DNA of 59,237 nucleotides from a virus: IMG/VR virus record IMGVR_UViG_3300036852_000085, positions 1 to 59,237 of that record; one strand, 5' to 3'. Shown piece by piece: positions 48,314 to 56,492 of this stretch (position 1 is its first letter; each line of letters starts with the position of its first letter). The notes under the pieces were generated by a model. It saw only the letters and a program-made list of their open reading frames with translations, ran no database searches and was not told where the DNA came from. The position numbers and the translations under genes were made by a program.

Positions 48314-48715
48314 ATGACAGGCCAAGAGGAACAGATCTACGACGTTGAAACCCTCGAACAGTTGATGAGGACCGCCGAAGACATCGAGCGCTGCATTCTC
48401 GCTGAAGGCTGGGGTCCGGACATCTCCCTTCAACAAGCCCTAGCTCTCGCTGAGGAAGCTGGAGAATTTGTCGGCGCCTTCCGTCGATTCAAGGGACTGG
48501 CCAGACGGCCAGGCAATTTTGCCGCTATGGCCGAGGAACTTGCTGATGTCGTGATCACGGCATTCGTCACCGCAATCACCCTCGACATCAATCTTCCTAC
48601 TGAGATCAACTACAAGCTGAGCACCCTGTATCGACGGGGATGGCGCCAGAGGGAAACAACCAACGTTCTCATGTCTCCGGCAATCGAAACGAACGAAGCC
48701 CGCAACGCAGAGTAG
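48314..48715 (+). CDS. MazG-like nucleotide pyrophosphohydrolase
   Basis: ATG at 48314 after GGGAAGGTGATC. LQQALALAEEAGEFVGAFRR and MAEELADVVITAFVTAITLD carry the E-x-x-E...E-x-x-D metal site of all-alpha NTP pyrophosphatases. 133 aa is usual. It could clean up nucleotides or lower (p)ppGpp during infection. Confidence 0.8.
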   Translation: MTGQEEQIYDVETLEQLMRTAEDIERCILAEGWGPDISLQQALALAEEAGEFVGAFRRFKGLARRPGNFAAMAEELADVVITAFVTAITLDINLPTEINYKLSTLYRRGWRQRETTNVLMSPAIETNEARNAE

Positions 48716-48725
48716 GAGCGCAGCT

Positions 48726-49385
48726 ATGAGTTACGACGAGAACGACGACGGCTTTATGGGAGGCGGAGGCTCTCCGAGCTTCAAGTTCGACCAGGTCGGC
48801 TACGCCATCACCGGCATCGTGCTGGGACCGCCGGTCAAGCGGGTCCAGACCGACTTCAACACCGGCGAGGTCAAGACCTACAAGGACGGGACGCCGCGCT
48901 ACCAGTACGTGGTGGAGTTGCAGACCGACCTGCGCGACGCCAACAACCCCCACGACACGGGGATACGGTCCGTGTTCCTGAAGTGGCACAGCCTCAACGC
49001 AGTCCGTCAGGCCATCACTGCCGTAGGGGCTAAGGGTCTGCGCAAGGGTGGAGTGCTGACTGTTCAGTTCACCGGCACTGAACCACCACCGGGAGGGCGC
49101 GGCAACCCGGTGAAGCTGTACGTGGCCAGCTACATCCCCCCGGACGATGACTTCATGTCAGCTCCGGCCAGCCCGGCTCCGGCCCAACATGTTCCGGTAT
49201 ACCGGCCCACCGTCGTTCCCGACCTGCCGCCAGCACCACCACCAGCTCCTCCAGCGGCAGTGGCCAGTCCGGCACAACAGGCCGATGTCATCGCCCGCCT
49301 ACGGGCTCAGGTGGCGGCTCGTCAGGCTCAACCAGCACAGGTCGGACCCGACCCCGGCTTCCAGAATGAGGAGCCACCCTTCTAA
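48726..49385 (+). CDS. SSB-like ssDNA-binding protein
   Basis: GGAGCGCAGCT upstream. Residues 18-140 (GYAITGIVLGPPVKRVQTDF, RYQYVVELQTDL, GVLTVQFTGTEPPPGGRGNP) are OB-fold-like. A Pro/Ala linker follows, and the protein ends QNEEPPF, an acidic tip like the DDDIPF tail that SSBs use to recruit partners. It fits with the nuclease and helicase beside it. Family assignment is by pattern, not by search. Confidence 0.65.
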   Translation: MSYDENDDGFMGGGGSPSFKFDQVGYAITGIVLGPPVKRVQTDFNTGEVKTYKDGTPRYQYVVELQTDLRDANNPHDTGIRSVFLKWHSLNAVRQAITAVGAKGLRKGGVLTVQFTGTEPPPGGRGNPVKLYVASYIPPDDDFMSAPASPAPAQHVPVYRPTVVPDLPPAPPPAPPAAVASPAQQADVIARLRAQVAARQAQPAQVGPDPGFQNEEPPF

Positions 49386-49552
49386 TGGATGCAAACCACA
49401 AAGTCTTTCAGGAAACTGTGGACGGGCGAGACTACTGGGAGTGTTCCTGCGGCCATGCCGGATCAGCCCCTGAAGGACGAGGCGATCTGGCCTCAGATAA
49501 GCACATCAAGCCAGGAGAGCCCCGCACTGACATCAACAAGCGAGCTTGGTGA
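49385..49552 (+). CDS. 55-aa small protein with CxC
   Basis: TAATG overlap with SSB-like gene. KVFQETVDGRDYWECSCGHA, then DLASDKHIKPGEPRTDINKR. A CSCGH motif may bind metal with other residues. Its TGA overlaps the next ATG (TGATG). Function unknown. Confidence 0.65.
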   Translation: MDANHKVFQETVDGRDYWECSCGHAGSAPEGRGDLASDKHIKPGEPRTDINKRAW

Positions 49553-49737
49553 TGGAACTCGTCGTGGCCGCCTGGAAGCGGCACCACCTCGAACGGCTCG
49601 TCAACCTGGAACTCGGGCGGGAACTTGATCACCCGGTGACTGAAGACGAGTTCGTGAGGGTGTGCGGCCTCAACCCGGGCACCAAGATCGTCTACGTCGA
49701 GGACTGGAGGGACGCAGATCATGGCCTGTACCCCTGA
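49552..49737 (+). CDS. Unknown 61-aa protein
   Basis: TGATG overlap with the previous gene. MELVVAAWKRHHLERLVNLE, then a beta-like PGTKIVYVEDWRDADHG. No family recognised. Confidence 0.6.
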   Translation: MELVVAAWKRHHLERLVNLELGRELDHPVTEDEFVRVCGLNPGTKIVYVEDWRDADHGLYP

Positions 49738-49960
49738 GTGTCGTCAGCCCACGCCGGCCATGGCTCACTGCACTACCTGCCACCAAACCTGGGGTGGAGT
49801 TGGGGGGTTTGACGCCCACCGCAAAAACGGACAATGCGTCGATCCGGGCACTCTGGGTTACGTGGAGACGGACCAGGTCTGGCGTACCCCGATGAGCGAG
49901 GAGGCCAGGCAGCGGCTGATCAGTATCCGGCCTGATCACTCATGGCGCGCGGAGTACTAG
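49721..49960 (+). CDS. 79-aa zinc-finger protein
   Basis: Overlaps the previous gene by 17 bases. CTTCHQTWGGVGGFDAHRKN and CVDPGTLGYVETDQVW: C-x2-C, then F-DAH-R, then C, the small C2H2-like finger that is widespread in actinophages (a gene often called a putative zinc finger). Last gene before the strong terminator. Confidence 0.75.
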   Translation: MACTPECRQPTPAMAHCTTCHQTWGGVGGFDAHRKNGQCVDPGTLGYVETDQVWRTPMSEEARQRLISIRPDHSWRAEY

Positions 49961-49974
49961 CTAATTGAAAATGA

Positions 49975-50015
49975 AAACCGCCCCCAGGTTGGCCAGCTCG
50001 ACCTGGGGGCGGTTT
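49975..50015 (+). terminator. Strong rho-independent terminator
   Basis: AAACCGCCCCCAGGT (49975-49989) pairs fully with ACCTGGGGGCGGTTT (50001-50015), followed by CTCG. It separates the first part of the replication block from the primase operon. Confidence 0.85.
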
Positions 50016-50108
50016 CTCGTCCGAGGAGACGATGGTGTGCCACTAGCTTAGCCACCGGCTGGGGTGGCAGTATGAGCAGACACCACGGACTTGTGATCCA
50101 CCAATAAA

Positions 50109-50145
50109 GGGGAGCCCCATATGGGCTGCACACCCAGGGCTCCCC
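50109..50145 (+). promoter_or_regulatory. Leader hairpin before the primase operon
   Basis: GGGGAGCCC (50109-50117) pairs with GGGCTCCCC (50137-50145); CCCATATGGG lies inside as an alternative pairing. It stands 20 bases upstream of a 14-aa leader frame, so the 5' mRNA may be structured for control. Confidence 0.55.
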
Positions 50146-50165
50146 ACCTACCAGAAAGGTTGAAC

Positions 50166-50210
50166 ATGAATGTATCAGGCACCACCCCTAGTCGGCCAGG
50201 TGACGCGTGA
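50166..50210 (+). CDS. 14-aa leader peptide coupled to primase
   Basis: AGAAAGGTTGAAC precedes an ATG with 14 codons whose TGA overlaps the primase GTG (GTGA). The peptide (MNVSGTTPSRPGDA) is not conserved-looking. Primase has no ribosome site of its own, so ribosomes probably reach its GTG by coupling. Confidence 0.5.
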   Translation: MNVSGTTPSRPGDA

Positions 50211-52675
50211 GCCTAGTTTTGGAAGCCGCCCTGGCCTGGCACAACGCTGGCGTATCCACCGTCCCGATCCTGCCCAACGGCACCAAGCGCCCTGCCGTCC
50301 AGTGGGGCGTCTACCAGGCCAAGGCCCCCGAGCTGGGCCAGGTGGATCTGTGGTGGCGCAACGGCAGCGAGTACGGCCTGGCCCTGATCTGCGGCTCCGT
50401 TTCCGGCAACCTGGAGATGCTGGAACTGGAGGGCCGGGTCACCGACGGGGCCAGCATGACCAGGTTGATGACCGTCCTGGATGCCCAGGGTCAGCGGGAG
50501 CTATGGGATCTGCTCTCCGGCCCGGACGGGTACGCGGAATGGTCACCCTCGGGTGGTATGCACCTGCTGTACCGCATCACTGACCACCCAGTGCCCGGCA
50601 ATGCCAAGGTCGCAGCTGGGCCAGACAACGTGGTGTACGCCGAAACCCGAGGTGAGGGTGGCTACGTCATCGTGGCCCCCACCGGCGGGCTGTGTCACCC
50701 ATCAGGCCAGGCGTGGATCAGGACCCGGGGTGCTTACGGGGTACTTCCGGAGATCACCTGGTCCCAGCGGTGCGCACTACACGAAGCGATCAAGCTAGCC
50801 TTGGATGAGCGCCCCCAGTTACCGGCCCCATCGTTGAGCAAAGCCTCCCCCGTAGGACGCTCCGATGGGGCCGGCCTCTCTCCGGGTGACGATTTCGAGG
50901 CTCATTCAGACTGGGCGCAGATCCTGGAGCCCCACGGCTGGGTGCTGGAGTCCCAGCGCGGACCCGAGCGGTTCTGGACCCGGCCAGGGAAGAACCCCCG
51001 CGATGGTGCCTCGGCCACAACAGGTGGTGCGGCCGACCGCGACAGATTGTACGTTTTCAGCACATCGACGATCTTCGATGCCGAGGTTCCCTATACCAAG
51101 TTCGGGGCCTACGCCCTACTCAACTTCGGCGGAAACCACAGCGAGGCTGCCTCAGCTCTGGTGCGCTTCGGCTACGGCAGCCGGACCCTGGACCCCGGCC
51201 TGCCCTACATCGAGTCCGAGCCCGGTAATCCACAGCAGGTCGAGCCGGCTTCGGTGTATGCACCGGGCCCGGTCAAGTCGAGGCCCAGATTCCGTCTGGA
51301 CGAGGCAGGGAATGCCGAACGACTCTGGGACCGAACGGAAGGCCGGTTCCACTACGTGGCGGAGCAGAAGAGCTGGTACACCTGGTCTGGAAGTGTGTGG
51401 AAGCATGATGTTGACGGTAGCCTGACCCGCGAGGTCACGGCCATGACCGAAGCCATGTTCACCGAGGCCGAACTGCTCGACAATACCGATCTTGCCAAAT
51501 GGGCCAAAAACAGTCGATCCCTGAATCGGATCAACGCCACCAAAACGCTGATGCAGGCCCAGCTCGGCGCCACGATCAGTACCAATCAGCTGGACCAAGA
51601 CCGGCACCTGGTCAACCTGGACAATGGAATCCTGGATCTGGCCACAGGGGAGCTGGAGCCGCACGACCCGAGCAAGCTGATCACCAGGATGTTCGGCACC
51701 AGGTTCGACCCGCAGGCCGCGTGCCCGAACTTCGAGAAGTTCATGGAAGACGTCCTGCCGGATCCCCAGGTTCGGGCATATGTCCAACGGTGCCTGGGTT
51801 ACACCCTGTTGGGTGACGCCGACCAGCGATCCCTGTTCCTGGTACACGGTCCTTCAGGTACCGGCAAGAGTCAGTTCATCGAGACGATCCGCTACCTGTT
51901 CGGTGGGTACGGGACCACCGCGCCGGCCGGGACCTTCAAGCACGCCAAGGCTGACGGCCCCAACAATGATCTTCACATGCTGCGGGGCAAGCGGTTCGTG
52001 GCCACCTCGGAAACGGCCGACAACGCGGTCTTCGATGAGGACCTGATCAAGCGGATCACGGGCCGGGACGAGATGTCCTCGCGCGGACTGTATGAGCAGT
52101 TCCAGAGCTGGACCCCGGAGTGCGCGGTGTGGATCGCCACCAACCACCCACCGAAGTTCAATTCTGACGACGATGCGATCTGGCGCCGGGCCAAGCTGGT
52201 GCCGTTCACCACCCAGTTCTCTTCAGATGGCGAACATAAGGAAATTCCGGATATTGCTCGCAACGTCCTTCGCCACGAGTTGCCGGGCATCCTGAACTGG
52301 GTGCTGGCCGGACTGGCTTCCTACCGTCAGCTCGGACTTGCTGAGCCGGACAGCGTGCTGGCCACGGCCAAGGAACACCGGGCCCAGTCGGATCAGGTGG
52401 TCCGGTTCCTCGAAGATTGCATCGAGGACGGGCGCCTGGTGCTGGGTGAGGACCAGGACATCCACGCCAACGAGCTGATGTCGATGTATGACACCTGGTG
52501 TCGGGCGGCCAGTGAACGCAAGATGGGCAGCTTCCGCTTCGCCAACAGGCTGACCTCTGCTGGCCGAGGTCTGGTGACCCAGAATCACCGCTGGTACGGG
52601 GTTGGTCGGGCTACCGGAGTCTCAGTTTTAGGGACAATGGTGCCATTTCACCGCGATAAAAAAGATCTTGAGTGA
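50207..52675 (+). CDS. Bifunctional prim-pol / SF3 (D5-like) helicase
   Basis: 822 aa, GTG start. N-terminus 1-200 (AALAWHNAGVSTVPILPNGT, GLALICGSVSGNLEMLELEG, SPSGGMHLLYRI) is a primase-polymerase domain. A middle D5_N part (residues 380-500, LVNLDNGILDLATGELEP) leads to the SF3 ATPase: Walker A GPSGTGKS (about 548-555), GKRFVATSETAD (Walker B) and ATNHPPKF (motif C). The C-terminus is a winged-helix-like DNA-binding region. It would prime and unwind DNA at the phage origin. Confidence 0.9.
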   Translation: MSLVLEAALAWHNAGVSTVPILPNGTKRPAVQWGVYQAKAPELGQVDLWWRNGSEYGLALICGSVSGNLEMLELEGRVTDGASMTRLMTVLDAQGQRELWDLLSGPDGYAEWSPSGGMHLLYRITDHPVPGNAKVAAGPDNVVYAETRGEGGYVIVAPTGGLCHPSGQAWIRTRGAYGVLPEITWSQRCALHEAIKLALDERPQLPAPSLSKASPVGRSDGAGLSPGDDFEAHSDWAQILEPHGWVLESQRGPERFWTRPGKNPRDGASATTGGAADRDRLYVFSTSTIFDAEVPYTKFGAYALLNFGGNHSEAASALVRFGYGSRTLDPGLPYIESEPGNPQQVEPASVYAPGPVKSRPRFRLDEAGNAERLWDRTEGRFHYVAEQKSWYTWSGSVWKHDVDGSLTREVTAMTEAMFTEAELLDNTDLAKWAKNSRSLNRINATKTLMQAQLGATISTNQLDQDRHLVNLDNGILDLATGELEPHDPSKLITRMFGTRFDPQAACPNFEKFMEDVLPDPQVRAYVQRCLGYTLLGDADQRSLFLVHGPSGTGKSQFIETIRYLFGGYGTTAPAGTFKHAKADGPNNDLHMLRGKRFVATSETADNAVFDEDLIKRITGRDEMSSRGLYEQFQSWTPECAVWIATNHPPKFNSDDDAIWRRAKLVPFTTQFSSDGEHKEIPDIARNVLRHELPGILNWVLAGLASYRQLGLAEPDSVLATAKEHRAQSDQVVRFLEDCIEDGRLVLGEDQDIHANELMSMYDTWCRAASERKMGSFRFANRLTSAGRGLVTQNHRWYGVGRATGVSVLGTMVPFHRDKKDLE

Positions 52676-52759
52676 TCCGTTGGTGACTAGCGTCAGTTGG
52701 AGGTACGCTGGCCACAACGGAGGCACCCAGGCCTCCCCCTAGCAAACATTGAGGTCTGC

Positions 52760-53548
52760 ATGAGCTTCATGCCGATCGACTCAATCGTGGTGGACCGGCA
52801 ACTTCGACCCAACGACAGCGTGGACACCCTCGCCAAGTCCATTTTAGACCAAGGCTTGACGTATCCGGTGTTGATCCTGGCAAACAGGTATCTGGTCGAC
52901 GGTCTACGGCGCTTGGAGGCATCCAAGCTTGCCGGATTTACCACGATCGACGTCGTGATAGCGAACACGTTCGAAGACGCCGTGGATGCTCTGGCCCTCA
53001 GTCACCGCGATACACCTCCCAAGCGCCTGGACTATCCACCCTGGCGTCTGAATGAGATCTGGCAGGCCGTCATTGGATTGCCACATCGCGGTCGTGTAGG
53101 TCAGAATTCCCCCTCCCGAGCCTTGATGAGTGCCGCGCTTCACGTCAGCTCGGACAATCTGATCCAGTCCACCGTCTATACCTACCGAACGGCTGAACAG
53201 CCTGGTCCTGAGGGCGATATCGCCCGGGAGGCAATCCGGCTGATGGAGGCCGGGATCATCAACGGGTACGGCGGTCGGATGCGGTTATACAACTACCGAG
53301 AAGCCGGAAAGCTGGCCGAGGGCGATATGCCCAAGCCGATAGGACGGCGGGTTATCACGCAAGCGGTAGCCAATCTCGGTGGCATAACAAAAGGCCTTCG
53401 GCGTGTGCCAGTCGGATTGGAGGCTGAAATTTTTAATCCGGACGAGGCACGGGCTCTGGGTTACGAACTGGAACAGGCACGAAAGATCCTGGTCGCCATG
53501 GCTGGGAGACTACGAAAGATCTACAAGTCCGAGGGGACAACACAATGA
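52760..53548 (+). CDS. ParB/Srx-fold protein with DNA-binding C-terminus
   Basis: The ATG at 52760 (MSFMPIDSIVVDRQLRPNDS) follows AGGTCTGC. Residues 1-80 (SVDTLAKSILDQGLTYPVLI, YLVDGLRRLEASKLAGFTTI) are a ParB N-terminal domain, with the VDGLRR nucleotide-binding box. The rest is helical, ending in LEQARKILVAMAGRLRKIY. No clear recognition of a ParB helix-turn-helix. ParB-family members bind CTP or have nuclease activity; the 262-aa protein could act with the parS site at 45451. Confidence 0.75.
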   Translation: MSFMPIDSIVVDRQLRPNDSVDTLAKSILDQGLTYPVLILANRYLVDGLRRLEASKLAGFTTIDVVIANTFEDAVDALALSHRDTPPKRLDYPPWRLNEIWQAVIGLPHRGRVGQNSPSRALMSAALHVSSDNLIQSTVYTYRTAEQPGPEGDIAREAIRLMEAGIINGYGGRMRLYNYREAGKLAEGDMPKPIGRRVITQAVANLGGITKGLRRVPVGLEAEIFNPDEARALGYELEQARKILVAMAGRLRKIYKSEGTTQ

Positions 53549-54357
53549 TCACTAAGAAGTTCACTGAGGAAGTCCTCAGTGTCACCGAGCTGGAAAACGA
53601 CCCCAGCTACCAACGTCCGCTGGACGTTAGCAAGGTGCAGCGGATCAAGCGCAACTTCAACGTCAACGCCCTGGGCGTCTGGACCGTGTCCAAGCGCACC
53701 AATCACGGCGTCTACGTCATCGACGCGCAGCACCGCACCGAGGTCGTCCGACAGCTGATGCTTGACGGCGATCACGACGGCCTCGTCCCATGCCACGTCT
53801 TCTACGATCTGACTGTGGCCGAGGAAGCGCAGATGTATCTGGAGCTGAACACCGGCTCGCAGCCAACCCCGCTCCAGAAGTTCAAGGCCCGCATCGCCGC
53901 TGGGGAAACCAGTGCGGTGGAAATCGCCAAGTTCCTGGGCTACTACGGCTGGGCAATCCACCCTGTCGGTGGCAAGGGCACCATCCAGGCCATCGCAGCC
54001 GTGGACAAGGTGTACGCCCTGTCACAGAAGATCGAGGCCGAGCCGAACCTGGTGCAACTGGTGATCCTGACCATCTCCCGCGCCTGGGGGGACGACGAAA
54101 GCGCAGGTCAGGGCGCCCTGTTCCTGGGGCTGGGACAGTTCCTCGCCGAGTACACCGATCGCGTGGAGTTGGACCGGCTGGCGGAGAAGCTGGGGGGCTA
54201 CCAGGGCGGTCCCAACGCCCTGGTGAACAACGCCCGTCAGCTCGCCACTCTGCAAGGGTGGAAGCTGCACGCCACGGTCGCGTCGCTGATCGTGGAGGAG
54301 TACAACAAGGGCCGGCAGCTGGACAAGAACAAGCTTCCGGTCTGGCGCAAGCGATAG
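53545..54357 (+). CDS. ParB-superfamily protein (DGQHR-like)
   Basis: ATGA overlap. VLSVTELENDPSYQRPLDVS, GVYVIDAQHRTEVVRQLMLD and MYLELNTGSQPTPLQKFKAR: the Y-QR, D-AQHR and ELN boxes match the DUF6551/DGQHR branch of the ParB-like superfamily. 270 aa. In phages such proteins are linked to DNA modification or replication. It forms a pair with the preceding gene and ends at a strong terminator. Confidence 0.75.
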   Translation: MITKKFTEEVLSVTELENDPSYQRPLDVSKVQRIKRNFNVNALGVWTVSKRTNHGVYVIDAQHRTEVVRQLMLDGDHDGLVPCHVFYDLTVAEEAQMYLELNTGSQPTPLQKFKARIAAGETSAVEIAKFLGYYGWAIHPVGGKGTIQAIAAVDKVYALSQKIEAEPNLVQLVILTISRAWGDDESAGQGALFLGLGQFLAEYTDRVELDRLAEKLGGYQGGPNALVNNARQLATLQGWKLHATVASLIVEEYNKGRQLDKNKLPVWRKR

Positions 54358-54362
54358 CCACA

Positions 54363-54402
54363 ACGAAGAACCCCCCGTCCGATTGGGCGGGGGGTTCTTC
54401 GT
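54363..54402. terminator. Bidirectional terminator
   Basis: ACGAAGAACCCCCCG (54363-54377) pairs with CGGGGGGTTCTTCGT (54388-54402). The flanking A and T bases work in both directions, between the rightward ParB-like operon and the leftward gene at 54410. Confidence 0.9.
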
Positions 54403-54409
54403 GCCTGCA

Positions 54410-55069
54410 TTACGCGGGAACTGCGTCGAGGTCCTCCAGGGAGTCCAGTTCCTTCAGCTTCTTGACCACGCTGTGGGCGTAGTTGTAGCTGACGCCGGCA
54501 GCTCCTGCGATGTCCTTGACGGTCAGGGTAGGAGCCTTGGTCCAGATCTCCGCGATCCGCTCCTTGGCGGTCAATTCATGAGTCTTGGGTGCCGGCGGTA
54601 CGGCGTCTGGGTCCTTGGGCTTGGCGATGCGGATAGCAGCGCCTTGCTCGTGAGCCAGGAGAGCGTCGATCTTCAGGGTCAGCTCATACACGGTGACCGA
54701 GGCCACCACCAGCAGTCCGTCGATGCACAGGGGGAGCAGGATCGCCGCCCACCTGTCACCTCGGGAGTAGCGCAGGATCATGTCGTACTGGTCCCGGAAG
54801 CTGAGCGTGGCGGCCATGCCAGCAATAGCGGCAGTGGCTACCGGTCGTGGCAGCTTTCGGTACCAGGACACCGTGCCCGAAATGGGGACCCGGCTGACCA
54901 TCTCAAACGCCAGTGCCAGCACGATGGGAGGCACGACTGAGATGCCGATGGAGATGGGATTGAGGTTGGCGTGTAGCGCGTTACCGGTGATGGAGGCGCA
55001 AATGCCGAATCCCATCACGATACGAACGCCCCAGCGCAGTTGAATCAGGACTTCTTTGGTGCGGTTCAT
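54410..55069 (-). CDS. DUF2637-like membrane protein with C-terminal HTH
   Basis: GGAGGAAGCG ribosome site. 219 aa. Four hydrophobic helices (IVMGFGICASITGNALHANL, ISVVPPIVLALAFEMVS, VATAAIAGMAATLSF, AAILLPLCIDGLLVVASVTV) then a linker and a helix-turn-helix (TVKDIAGAAGVSYNYAHSVV). DUF2637 proteins are typical of actinobacterial plasmids, conjugative elements and phages. A DNA-binding unit tied to the membrane could tether phage DNA. Confidence 0.8.
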   Translation of the reverse strand: MNRTKEVLIQLRWGVRIVMGFGICASITGNALHANLNPISIGISVVPPIVLALAFEMVSRVPISGTVSWYRKLPRPVATAAIAGMAATLSFRDQYDMILRYSRGDRWAAILLPLCIDGLLVVASVTVYELTLKIDALLAHEQGAAIRIAKPKDPDAVPPAPKTHELTAKERIAEIWTKAPTLTVKDIAGAAGVSYNYAHSVVKKLKELDSLEDLDAVPA

Positions 55070-55112
55070 CGCTTCCTCCTCAGGAAGTAGTAAAAGGGAT
55101 TAGTGTGCTGAT

Positions 55113-55130
55113 TGGTGATCTCATGATCAC
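55113..55130. promoter_or_regulatory. Palindromic operator-like site
   Basis: GGTGATCTCATGATCACC, with GGTGATC/GATCACC arms, stands between the divergent genes at 54410 and 55197. It is the size of a dimeric repressor site. Confidence 0.5.
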
Positions 55131-55150
55131 CTGCACTATGCCACTGTATC

Positions 55151-55196
55151 CCAGGGGGAGGGGTGGGTGCAAGTGTCAAGGGATAGTATCTGAATC
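55151..55196 (+). promoter_or_regulatory. Shared G-rich promoter motif, copy 3
   Basis: CCAGGGGGAGGGGT (55151-55164) is identical to 5828-5841. GGGATAGTATC between the motif and the ATG provides a -10-like TAGTAT. It drives the secreted protein pair. Confidence 0.6.
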
Positions 55197-56492
55197 ATGA
55201 ATCGACGACGCACCCTAGCAGGGTTAGGAATAGCGCTAGTACCGCTCCTATTTGTCTTCACCGGGGGATGGCAAAGCGACTCCAATGGCTGGGGGGCTGA
55301 CCACAGCAACGTCGCTTCCAGCGTGGATGCGCTGGGCTCAGCCCAGGCTCAGCTCGCCGCCTGTCAGGCGGCACTGGCGGCCCGTAATCCACGCCTGTCC
55401 AGCAACGGACGGGCCTGGGCCAACAACTGCATCGAGGTGGAGACGGCAGCCATCCGGGTTCTGTCGGGCACACCGACCCCGACACCTACCGGGAGCCCCA
55501 CACCGACGCCCACACAGACGTCAGCGAGCCCGACCCCTACTCCAACTACCACCAGCCCGTCTCCGAGCTCCACAGCGACGAGCCCGAGCCCTTCTTCGAC
55601 GGCTACAAGCCCACCCCCCAGTCCTACGCCAACCCCGACACCGTCAGACATGGGCTTCCCGGGGCCAGACAACACTGGTCCGCGCGGGGCGACGCTGCTG
55701 CCGTGGTCGGGCTGCCCAGCTGACGGCTCACCGGCCGCGATCACCACGCCCAACCTGCACCTCAACCAGGTGATCATCAACTGCAACGTGCGGATCCTGA
55801 CCACCGGCCTGGTAATCACGTTCAGCAAGGTCAACGGCTGGCTGTACGACGAGGAGAACAGTGCTACCCGGTCGTTCACCATCAATGACTCAGAGATCGA
55901 TGGTGGCATCGACCACAACGCGGCCGTCTGGCACACCAACCTGACCGCCCTGCGGGACAACATCCACGGTGGCATCACCGGCGTCAGCTGTGTGGACACC
56001 TGTCACGTCGAGGACTCCTGGCTACATGGCCAGCGCCACGACCCGAACGCCACCGGTCAGCACTACGGCGGCTTCCTCTCCAACGGCGGAGGGGATGTCA
56101 ACCACCAGTCGCTGATCCGGCACAACACCATCGTCTGCGACGTGGACCAGGTCGACCCGGGGACCGGACAGAACAACATCTCCAGCTGCTCCGGGGACAT
56201 CAACCTGTTCGGCGACTTCGGTGGTGTGCACTACTACACCTTCGACCACAACTTCCTCGGTGCTGGTACGGCTACCGGCCACCCATCACTGTGTGCTTAC
56301 GGTGGTAACTCAGGTGTGTCGACGGGACAGAAGCAGCCCGGGGACCACATCGTCTATACCAACAACGTGTTCGAGCGTGGACCGTTCGGCACCTGCGGGT
56401 TCTTCGGCCCGGTCGGGGACATCGACATGACCCGCCCCGGCATGGTGTGGACCAACAACCGGTACGAAGATGGAGAAGTGATCAACCCGTGA
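55197..56492 (+). CDS. Secreted beta-helix protein with Ser/Thr/Pro stalk
   Basis: 431 aa. N-terminus MNRRRTLAGLGIALVPLLFV is a signal peptide. Residues 30-90 contain a small helical unit (AQAQLAACQAALAARNPRLS). Residues 90-152 form a PTPTPT/SPSPSS stalk, which in actinobacteria is often glycosylated. Residues 155-431 (NCNVRILTTGLVITFSKVNG, NDSEIDGGIDHNAAVWHTNL, CHVEDSWLHGQRHDPNATGQ) have the coil spacing of a right-handed parallel beta-helix, the fold of pectate lyases and tail-spike enzymes. It may coat or alter the infected cell surface. Confidence 0.75.
   Translation: MNRRRTLAGLGIALVPLLFVFTGGWQSDSNGWGADHSNVASSVDALGSAQAQLAACQAALAARNPRLSSNGRAWANNCIEVETAAIRVLSGTPTPTPTGSPTPTPTQTSASPTPTPTTTSPSPSSTATSPSPSSTATSPPPSPTPTPTPSDMGFPGPDNTGPRGATLLPWSGCPADGSPAAITTPNLHLNQVIINCNVRILTTGLVITFSKVNGWLYDEENSATRSFTINDSEIDGGIDHNAAVWHTNLTALRDNIHGGITGVSCVDTCHVEDSWLHGQRHDPNATGQHYGGFLSNGGGDVNHQSLIRHNTIVCDVDQVDPGTGQNNISSCSGDINLFGDFGGVHYYTFDHNFLGAGTATGHPSLCAYGGNSGVSTGQKQPGDHIVYTNNVFERGPFGTCGFFGPVGDIDMTRPGMVWTNNRYEDGEVINP

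Noticed and set aside
47089-54357. Integrase or classical lysogeny module
   Set aside because: No tyrosine or serine recombinase motif was found in any large frame of the window; the single HTH regulator does not prove lysogeny.
52760-54357. Complete ParABS partition operon
   Set aside because: No ParA Walker ATPase is present, and the ParB-like proteins belong to branches without a clear parS-binding helix-turn-helix.
53790-54482. Rightward 230-codon frame
   Set aside because: Overlaps the ParB-superfamily gene and the terminator, with Arg/Gly/Pro-rich shadow composition.
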